From JANPBY01 sp963851405 (lineage in GTDB: Bacteria; Actinomycetota; Actinomycetes; DATJPE01): DNA of 64,000 nucleotides. Numbering within the stretch: position 1 is the first letter of the stretch; each line of letters starts with the position of its first letter. The notes beneath the pieces were generated by a model. That model did not search any database. It worked only from the letters and a program-made list of their open reading frames with translations, and was not told where the DNA came from. The position numbers were made by a program, and so were the translations under genes. The stretch spans positions 186,001 to 250,000 of the forward strand of contig CAWKPB010000006.1 in assembly GCA_963851405.1 (NCBI GenBank). Reading direction: 5' to 3'. Positions 58,391-64,000 of the stretch are shown here, piece by piece.

Positions 58391-58719
58391 TCGCCGCGAT
58401 CGGCTTGGTCCTCGGGATCGTCTTGGGTGTCCTCCTGCAACCGGTGGTCCCCTTCTGGATGGAGCCCTACCTACCAATCGCGGTTGTGGCTGCCCTGGAT
58501 GCTGTCTTTGGTGCGACGCGCGCACTGCTCGAGGGGGTCTTCAACGATCGCGTGTTCGTCGTCTCGTTCCTGTCAAACGTTCTGGTCGCAGCGCTCATTG
58601 TCTTTCTCGGCGATCAACTCGGGGTCGGAGCGCAACTGACCACAGGCGTCATCGTGGTCTTTGCGGTCCGCATCTTCGCCAACGCGGCTGCCATCCGACG
58701 CAGGCTGTTCCGCGCGTGA
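58387..58719 (+). CDS. sbp: Small basic protein Sbp (DUF1290)
   Basis: A 110-residue membrane protein with three hydrophobic helices: IAAIGLVLGIVLGVLLQP, YLPIAVVAALDAVFGATRAL and NVLVAALIVFLGDQLGVG then VIVVFAVRIFANAAAIRRRL. This is the DUF1290 signature. The family lies next to division genes in Bacillus and actinobacteria; function unknown. It is sandwiched between two DUF881 genes with 4-base overlaps on both sides. Confidence 0.9.
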   Translation: MIAAIGLVLGIVLGVLLQPVVPFWMEPYLPIAVVAALDAVFGATRALLEGVFNDRVFVVSFLSNVLVAALIVFLGDQLGVGAQLTTGVIVVFAVRIFANAAAIRRRLFRA

Positions 58720-59480
58720 GTGACGTTCCGCGCAAGTCTCCAGCCGGGGACGACCTCGGTCCCAAGGTTTCCCTTCGTCGGGCCTTGGCGCCGCGACGAA
58801 CCAAGACGCAGCTGCTTGTGGGGTCACTCTTCGTCCTCCTGGGGTTCGCGATCGCGGTCCAGGTGGGTGCCAATCGAGACGCCTTGGATCTCGGACAGAC
58901 CGACGAATCGGACCTGGTCCGAATTCTGGACGACGTAAACCAGCGCGAGGACCGGCTGCAGGCCGAACTCCGAGATCTCGAGGCTCTACGGGCGCGGCTC
59001 GCGAGCGCATCCGATGCCGATCAAGTCGCCCTCGATGAGGTTCGGCGCCGCATCGAGACACTGTCGATCCTGGCGGGGACGGTTCCCGCTACCGGGCCGG
59101 GTGTCGTGGCCAGGTTGTTTGATCCGGCTGACGCCGTTGACGCGGTGCTCCTCCTCGATACCGTGCAGGAATTGCGCGACGCCGGGGCCGAAGCGATCCA
59201 GATTGGCGACCAGAGGGTCGTCGCTTCGACCTGGTTCGGCAATCCTGCCTCCGACGAACCGGGGGTGCTCATCGACGGGACCCTGGAGGAGCCGCCGTAC
59301 ACGATCACCGCGATCGGCGATCCACGAACGCTGGCGGGCGCGCTGCAGATCCCCGGGGGAGTGGTCGATCGGATGCGCACCCTGGACGGCACTGCGGTCG
59401 TCGTCGAGCGGCCAAGCGTCGACGTGACCGCGTTGCACCCTGTCCCAAGGCCTCAGTACGCTCGCCCGGCCGCGTCGTGA
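58716..59480 (+). CDS. DUF881 membrane-anchored protein (second copy)
   Basis: A 254-residue protein with a short basic cytoplasmic start, one transmembrane helix (LLVGSLFVLLGFAIAVQV), a coiled coil (about 65-110) and a DUF881 domain (TGPGVVARLFDPADAVDAV, AGAEAIQIGDQRVVASTWFG, YTITAIGDPRTL). It is a diverged paralogue of the first copy; the pair could heterodimerise through the coiled coils. The GTG start overlaps the sbp stop. Confidence 0.88.
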   Translation: MSDVPRKSPAGDDLGPKVSLRRALAPRRTKTQLLVGSLFVLLGFAIAVQVGANRDALDLGQTDESDLVRILDDVNQREDRLQAELRDLEALRARLASASDADQVALDEVRRRIETLSILAGTVPATGPGVVARLFDPADAVDAVLLLDTVQELRDAGAEAIQIGDQRVVASTWFGNPASDEPGVLIDGTLEEPPYTITAIGDPRTLAGALQIPGGVVDRMRTLDGTAVVVERPSVDVTALHPVPRPQYARPAAS

Positions 59481-59519
59481 CGAGTTTCCCGTGAGCGCGG
59501 GAAGGACCAAGGAGCCCGG

Positions 59520-59912
59520 ATGCCTGAGACACCAGCTGACCTTCGCTACTCAGCGGAACACGAGTGGATCCGGGAAACCGGAGGCGAGGGTGTGGTCCGC
59601 GTGGGAGTCACCGATTTCGCGCAGGGGCAGTTGGGTGACGTGGTCTACGTGGATCTCCCTGCGGTCGACCAAGCGGTGACGGCCGGTCAGGTATGCGGTG
59701 AAATCGAGTCGACCAAATCCGTCAGCGAGCTGTTCGCGCCGGTCACCGGGACCATCGTGGCGCGCAACGAGGCTCTGGAATCTGGCCCGGAGCAGGTCAA
59801 CCTCGACCCCTACGGCGCGGGCTGGCTCGTGGAGATCGCCGTTGCAGACGGGCCCGCGCTGGAGCTGCTGCTGACGGCCGAGGCCTACGCTGCCATGACC
59901 GAATCAGCGTGA
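59520..59912 (+). CDS. gcvH: Glycine cleavage system H protein
   Basis: Lipoyl carrier of the glycine cleavage complex, 130 residues. YSAEHEWIRE at the start, VTDFAQGQLGDVVYVDLP, and the lipoylation site in GEIESTKSVSELFAPVTG (Lys of ESTKS) match GcvH. It lies far from the glycine riboswitch, which controls gcvP, so gcvH is probably constitutive with the DUF881 operon. AAGGAG precedes the ATG. Confidence 0.95.
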   Translation: MPETPADLRYSAEHEWIRETGGEGVVRVGVTDFAQGQLGDVVYVDLPAVDQAVTAGQVCGEIESTKSVSELFAPVTGTIVARNEALESGPEQVNLDPYGAGWLVEIAVADGPALELLLTAEAYAAMTESA

Positions 59913-60072
59913 TTTCGACCTCATCTTCAGGTTGAGAGTGGGCCGGTCGGTCCAGGATCGTGGGAACCGGTTGACCGCGAGGCCCACCGCATGCTGAGGT
60001 GTCACCTCGAGCCATGGTCGAGGGTTGTTCCGCATCCCCTCGAGAGACCGAGCGGGATGAGTTGAGGAACGC

Positions 60073-60540
60073 ATGAGCGACACCGAGTCCCCGCCCGGAT
60101 CAGGGCCTGATGTGCCCATTGACGAAACATCAACCCTGTCGCTGGGTTCACTGGGCGGTGGCGCAGATGACGCAGCTGCGGAGGCGGGAAACGCCGAGGA
60201 ATCGGGGGTCGACGCCCTTGCCCCGGGTACAGCCCTGTTGGTCGTCCAACGCGGCCCCAATGCGGGCAGTCGGTACCTGCTTGAGGGCGAGGTCACCACG
60301 GTCGGTCGGCATCCGGACGCTGTCGTCTTCCTCGACGATGTCACCGTGTCACGCCGGCATGCCGAACTGAGGCGAGAACCCGAAGGCTTTCGGGTGGTGG
60401 ACGTGGGGAGCCTTAATGGGACGTACGTGAACCGCCAGCGGGTGGACGAGTCGCTCTTGTCGGGCGGCGATGAGATCCAGTTCGGAAAATACCGCCTCCT
60501 GTATTTCCCGGCCGCACCCGTCTCCGGCGGTGGCACGTGA
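60073..60540 (+). CDS. garA: FHA-domain regulator GarA-like
   Basis: A 155-residue protein. The FHA domain (about 70-145) has VGRHPDAVVFLDDVTVSRRH and DVGSLNGTYVNR, the phosphothreonine-binding loops. Near the N-terminus DETSTLSLGS resembles the kinase-phosphorylated threonine motif of mycobacterial GarA, which when unphosphorylated binds 2-oxoglutarate enzymes. The position between gcvH and an FtsR-like gene is that of garA. Phosphorylation by Ser/Thr kinases is inferred from the motif. Confidence 0.88.
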   Translation: MSDTESPPGSGPDVPIDETSTLSLGSLGGGADDAAAEAGNAEESGVDALAPGTALLVVQRGPNAGSRYLLEGEVTTVGRHPDAVVFLDDVTVSRRHAELRREPEGFRVVDVGSLNGTYVNRQRVDESLLSGGDEIQFGKYRLLYFPAAPVSGGGT

Positions 60541-61268
60541 GCGTTCCAGCGCGCGCCTACATGAACATCGGCGAGGTGCTGGCCAAGCTTCGCCCGGAGT
60601 TCCCCGACGTGACAATCAGCAAGATCCGGTTTCTCGAATCCGAGGGCCTGGTGCATCCGCAGCGGACTCCGTCCGGCTACCGGAAGTTCGACCATGATGA
60701 TGTGGTCCGACTTCGGTACGTGCTGGGGGCCCAGCGGGATCACTATCTGCCTCTGAAGGTCATCAAGGACCATCTAGAGGCCTTGGATCGTGGCCTCGAG
60801 CCGCCCGAGCAGGCGGGCGCCGCCCCACGAGTGCCAATGTCCTTGGTGAGCGTGGACGGCATGCCCGGTCCTGAGGCGTTCGGCCGGGATGCGGGGGAGT
60901 TGCGCCTTTCCCGCACCGAGTTGTTGGAGGCCGCAGCGATCAGCGAGGATCAGTTGGCCCAGATCGAGGGTTACGGTTTGGTCTCCAAACGCGGCAGCCA
61001 CTATGACGGTGACGCTTTGCTGATCGCTTCGACGGTCTCAGAGCTGGCTGCATTCGGTTTGGAGGCGCGGCATCTGCGGGCCTTCAAGGCAGCCGCGGAT
61101 CGCGAAGTGGGTCTCGTCGAGCAGATCGTGGTCCCTCAGCGGAACCAGAAGGGGCAAAAGGGGGCCGAGTCGCGAGCTCGGGCTGAAGAAATGGTTCGCG
61201 AGCTCGCGGCCTTATCGGTTCGCCTCCATGCAGCGTTGGTCAAGTCCGGTCTGGCGACGCGGGCGTAG
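60537..61268 (+). CDS. ftsR: MerR-family regulator, FtsR-like
   Basis: A 243-residue protein with an N-terminal MerR winged helix (NIGEVLAKLRPEFPDVTISK then IRFLESEGLVHPQRTPSGYR) and a second, effector-side helical domain (LSRTELLEAAAISEDQLAQI, then HYDGDALLIA). The corynebacterial homologue FtsR activates ftsZ. The GTG start overlaps the garA stop. No metal-binding cysteines are present, so it is not a metal sensor. The symbol is by synteny and motif. Confidence 0.85.
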   Translation: MSVPARAYMNIGEVLAKLRPEFPDVTISKIRFLESEGLVHPQRTPSGYRKFDHDDVVRLRYVLGAQRDHYLPLKVIKDHLEALDRGLEPPEQAGAAPRVPMSLVSVDGMPGPEAFGRDAGELRLSRTELLEAAAISEDQLAQIEGYGLVSKRGSHYDGDALLIASTVSELAAFGLEARHLRAFKAAADREVGLVEQIVVPQRNQKGQKGAESRARAEEMVRELAALSVRLHAALVKSGLATRA

Positions 61269-61277
61269 GCTGACCTC

Positions 61278-61781
61278 GTGAACCAGCTCGATGTCGTCGG
61301 GGTGCGAGTGGAGATGCCCTCCAGCCAGCCCATCGTCTTGCTCCGCGAGGTCGAGGGAGAGCGGTACCTACCGATCTGGATCGGGGCCGTCGAGGCCACC
61401 GCGATCGCGTTCGCCCAGCAGGGAGTGGCTCCCACCAGACCCTTGACCCACGACCTGATGCGTGACCTGTTGGTGGCTCTCGGGCACACGCTCACCGAGG
61501 TCAGGATTACCGGTTTGGAAGACGGGGTGTTCTTTGCGGTCCTGGTCTTCGATTCGGGCGTCGAGGTCAGCGCTCGACCCTCCGATGCCATCGCGTTGGC
61601 CCTACGCACCGGAACAACGATCTTCGGCTCCTCAGACGTTCTGGATGAGGCGGGCATCGAGATCCCCGACGAGCAAGAAGATGAGGTCGAGCGGTTCCGC
61701 GAGTTCCTCGACCAGATCACTCCCGAAGACTTCGAAGATCTCGGGGAAGCGCCTGAAGAGCCGACCGCGTCGAGTAGCTGA
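61278..61781 (+). CDS. Bifunctional nuclease family protein (DUF151)
   Basis: A 167-residue protein. LDVVGVRVEMPSSQPIVLLR, YLPIWIGAVEATAIAFAQQG, PLTHDLMRDLLVALGHTLTE and ARPSDAIALALRTGTTIF are DUF151 blocks. A C-terminal acidic segment (DEQEDEVERFREFLDQITPE) follows. Plant homologues have DNase and RNase activity; the bacterial role is open. TAGGCT ends 6 bases before GTG 61278 with no Shine-Dalgarno, so a leaderless transcript is likely. Confidence 0.88.
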   Translation: MNQLDVVGVRVEMPSSQPIVLLREVEGERYLPIWIGAVEATAIAFAQQGVAPTRPLTHDLMRDLLVALGHTLTEVRITGLEDGVFFAVLVFDSGVEVSARPSDAIALALRTGTTIFGSSDVLDEAGIEIPDEQEDEVERFREFLDQITPEDFEDLGEAPEEPTASSS

Positions 61782-61783
61782 CT

Positions 61784-61867
61784 CTAACCCTCTACATGAG
61801 ATATAGAGTTAGCGCCCGGCGTGTCGCGCGCTCGGACATTGACCCAGAGAGGCCAGGTCTCTAGCGT
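61784..61867 (+). promoter_or_regulatory. Hairpin plus promoter upstream of the second MerR gene
   Basis: CTAA-cc-CTCTA at 61784-61794 pairs with TAGAGTTAG at 61804-61812, a 9-bp stem with a 2-base bulge just after the DUF151 stop; it could terminate transcription or be an operator. TTGACC (61839-61844) and TAGCGT (61862-61867), 17 bases apart, form a promoter candidate. The 150 bases from there to the gene look like a long leader without a supported ORF. Confidence 0.45.
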
Positions 61868-62019
61868 CAGGGGTGTTGCGTGGATGAAGTTCCATGCGTG
61901 TGGTTCGAGGGCAGACGCCAATCGGATCCGCACGAGGCCGCGCGACGCACTCGATGTGACACACGTAGGTGTGAATCCGCGGGCGCATTCGCGTCCGAAC
62001 CGTAGGCCGGAGGCTGGCT

Positions 62020-62622
62020 GTGACCCCTGAGAGCCCGGACGGCCCGCTTGCGGCTGACCCGCAGTCCGCACGCCGGCTCGTCGGCGAACAGGGGTTGCTG
62101 TTCGAGGCGGCGGTCAGTTCGCTTCCAGACGACGTCGGGTACCGCGGTCCCACCGCTTGCTCAGCGGCCGGGATCACCTACCGACAGCTCGACTATTGGG
62201 CCCGAACTGGACTGGTCGAGCCGACCGTTCGCCCGGCCCACGGATCCGGGACTCAGCGACTGTATTCGTTTCGCGACATCCTGGTGCTGAAGATCGTCAA
62301 GCGGCTTCTGGACACGGGCGTTTCTCTGCAGCAGATCCGTACCGCGGTGCAGCATCTGCGTGACCGCGGAGTGGGAGACCTGGCCCAGATCACGCTGATG
62401 AGCGACGGGGCCAGCGTGTATGAGTGCACCTCCGCCGATGAGGTCGTCGATCTGGTTCAGGGCGGTCAGGGCGTATTCGGTATCGCGGTGGGACGGGTAT
62501 GGCGCGAGGTCGAGTTCTCCTTGGCCGCGCTTCCAAGCGAGCGCCCGGATGCCGAGGGTCCTCCGGCGGCCCACCCCGCGGATGAGCTGGCTCGCCGACG
62601 CAGGTCACGCGCGACGGGCTGA
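62020..62622 (+). CDS. MerR-family transcriptional regulator
   Basis: A 200-residue protein. The DNA-binding domain is internal: CSAAGITYRQLDYWARTGLV, PTVRPAHGSGTQRLYSFRDI, then LVLKIVKRLLDTGVSLQQIR and TAVQHLRDRGVGDL. The C-terminal region (ASVYECTSADEVVDLVQGGQ) is of the kind seen in the second MerR protein of the mycobacterial garA cluster. The GTG start follows GCCGGAGG. Targets unknown; autoregulation at the upstream hairpin is possible. Confidence 0.87.
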   Translation: MTPESPDGPLAADPQSARRLVGEQGLLFEAAVSSLPDDVGYRGPTACSAAGITYRQLDYWARTGLVEPTVRPAHGSGTQRLYSFRDILVLKIVKRLLDTGVSLQQIRTAVQHLRDRGVGDLAQITLMSDGASVYECTSADEVVDLVQGGQGVFGIAVGRVWREVEFSLAALPSERPDAEGPPAAHPADELARRRRSRATG

Positions 62623-62706
62623 TCTGCGCGCGTCAGGCGGGTGCGGCGCGGCTGGTCCCTAGGCCCACGGTCTGGTGACTAGACTCCCAACCGTCGTTGA
62701 CCCCAT

Positions 62707-62925
62707 TCGGGAGAGATCCGCCACAGCCAGTGTCGGGCGCCGAAGGAGCAATTCTCCCCAGAACCTCTCAGGCGAGATGGACCGCGTGGGCGAGGCAACT
62801 CTGGAAAGCGGACGTACGGCTGCCATCCGGCAGTGACGGCGTTCCACCGACGGTGCAAAGGGCGCCTGCGGCTGTCTGTCGCAAGGCGTCCTGAACCTCT
62901 CAGGTGAAGATGACAGAGGGGGAGC
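62707..62925 (+). promoter_or_regulatory. Glycine riboswitch, tandem aptamers
   Basis: First aptamer: GGGAGAG, GGCGCCGAAGGAGCAA, AACCTCTCAGGC, GATGGACCG and ACTCTGGAAAGCGG (62709-62811). Second aptamer: GGTGCAAAGGGCGCC, AACCTCTCAGGTGAAGATGA and CAGAGGGGG (about 62852-62922). These are consensus elements of the gcvT-type glycine riboswitch. It lies 55 bases upstream of gcvP. A TAGACT at 62680-62685 may be the -10. Glycine binding would switch on glycine degradation. Confidence 0.93.
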
Positions 62926-62979
62926 CTCACCGGGGCAGCGCGTGCCTCAGTGCCGTGCACCAAGCCGGAGGCTCTCGAA

Positions 62980-64000
62980 ATGACCCAGACCTCGACCGCC
63001 CGCCTCGCAGACCTTGAGGACGCGTCTGCCTTCGTGGAACGGCACCTGGGCCCTGACTCCCGGGCCCGAGACGCGATGCTGCGCGCGATTGATCGGCCCT
63101 CGCTCGATGCGCTGGTGTCCGAGGCGGTTCCAGCGAGCATCCGCAGCGACTCCCCACTTGGCCTTGGCCCCGGCCTCAGCGAGCCAGAGGTGATCGCCGA
63201 ACTGCGCGCCTTCGCCGCGAGGAACACCCCACACAAAGCCATGATCGGTCTGGGCTATCACGGGACCCACACGCCAGCCGTCATTCGGCGCAACGTCTTG
63301 GAGAACCCCGCCTGGTACACCGCCTACACGCCCTACCAAGCCGAGATCAGTCAAGGCCGGCTGGAGGCCTTGATCACGTTCCAAACCGTGGTGTCCGACC
63401 TCACGGGCCTGGCCACGGCGAACGCAAGCATGTTGGACGAGGCCACGGCCGCGGCCGAGGCCATGACGCTGTTGCGCCGAGCCGGACGGTCATCGAGTTC
63501 GGTCTTCGTCGTCGACGCTGATTGCCACCCGCAGACCATCGCGGTGATGCGCACGCGCGCCGAACCACTCGGCATCGAGATCGTTGAGATCGATCTGTCG
63601 TCCGGCTGGCCGGGCACGGACTGCTTCGGCCTGCTCACGCAGTACCCGGGGTCCTCCGGAGCCGTACGCGACCTGCGTCCCCTCATCGAATCCGCCAAGA
63701 ACGCTGGAGTCGGCGTCGCGGTGGCGTCGGACCTGTTGGCCTTGACGATTCTGACCCCGCCGGGGGAGATGGGTGCCGATGTTGTCGTGGGCTCCAGCCA
63801 GCGTTTCGGAGTTCCCCTGGGTTTTGGTGGGCCGCACGCGGGCTTCCTCGCCGTTCGCGCTGGTCTGGAACGGTCGATGCCTGGCCGCCTGGTCGGTGTG
63901 AGCGTGGACGCCGATGGACGCCCCGCTTACCGGCTCGCCTTGCAGACTCGCGAGCAACACATCAGACGGGAGAAGGCGACGTCCAACATCTGCACCGCGC
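62980..64000 (+). CDS. gcvP: Glycine dehydrogenase (decarboxylating), N-terminal part
   Basis: PLP-dependent P protein of the glycine cleavage complex; the first 340 codons are present and the frame is open at the right edge. FVERHLGPDSRARDAML, MIGLGYHGTHTPAVIRRNVL, NPAWYTAYTPYQAEISQGRL, LLTQYPGSSG and RFGVPLGFGGPHAGF are P-protein signatures. The N-terminal half of the about 950-residue family is covered; the PLP lysine lies beyond the window. ATG 62980 follows GCCGGAGG. Confidence 0.96.
   Translation, partial: MTQTSTARLADLEDASAFVERHLGPDSRARDAMLRAIDRPSLDALVSEAVPASIRSDSPLGLGPGLSEPEVIAELRAFAARNTPHKAMIGLGYHGTHTPAVIRRNVLENPAWYTAYTPYQAEISQGRLEALITFQTVVSDLTGLATANASMLDEATAAAEAMTLLRRAGRSSSSVFVVDADCHPQTIAVMRTRAEPLGIEIVEIDLSSGWPGTDCFGLLTQYPGSSGAVRDLRPLIESAKNAGVGVAVASDLLALTILTPPGEMGADVVVGSSQRFGVPLGFGGPHAGFLAVRAGLERSMPGRLVGVSVDADGRPAYRLALQTREQHIRREKATSNICTA

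Overview
The window is GC-rich bacterial DNA with many GTG starts, 4-base ATGA/GTGA gene overlaps, a 16S-23S-5S operon without spacer tRNAs, and a gene set typical of Actinomycetes (SteA/SteB, TlyA, GarA, an FtsR-like MerR protein, DUF881 proteins flanking small basic protein, ScpAB beside a ParA). From memory, the gene order joins three blocks that are separate in Mycobacterium tuberculosis: the arg operon, tyrS-to-der, and pgsA2-garA-gcvB. The order or genus cannot be fixed from sequence reading alone.

Layout. 1-6.7 kb: arginine operon argC(end)-J-B-D-R-G-H, translationally coupled, without argF between argD and argR, and with several frameshifts confined to argB/argD. 6.8-8.1 kb: tyrS. 8.4-13.9 kb: one rrn operon with promoter, leader, processing stems and a strong terminator. 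14-31 kb: conserved housekeeping block (TPR protein, MBL hydrolase, SSB-like protein, DUF1015, HAD phosphatase, SCP2-like protein, lysine-repeat protein, tlyA, NAD kinase, recN, LysE exporter, steA, steB, pyrG, NUDIX, ald). 31-40 kb: chromosome maintenance, then aromatic and nucleotide genes (xerD, parA, a ribbon-helix-helix-like protein, scpA, scpB, rluB, aroH, tyrA, cmk, der), ending at tRNA-Pro(GGG).

40-54 kb is the accessory part. It starts at the 3' end of tRNA-Pro with two gene remnants (TolB-like propeller, SGNH hydrolase). It continues with three GNAT acetyltransferases, a DCC-family protein preceded by a long AG dinucleotide tract, a short UvrA-like ABC protein, an isochorismatase-fold hydrolase, a nitronate monooxygenase family protein behind a compound operator, and an NAD-dependent molybdenum formate dehydrogenase operon with its FdsG and FdsB subunits fused. 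No integrase is seen.

54-64 kb returns to conserved order: CDP-alcohol phosphatidyltransferase, a nucleotidyltransferase/phosphomannomutase-like fusion, DUF881-Sbp-DUF881, gcvH, garA, ftsR-like, DUF151 nuclease, a second MerR regulator, then a glycine riboswitch ahead of gcvP, which runs off the window. Formate dehydrogenase and the glycine cleavage system both touch one-carbon metabolism. Three annotated genes (argB, argD, der) are interrupted by single-base indels that leave the encoded motifs intact. Because der is normally essential, I favour sequence or assembly error for at least der.
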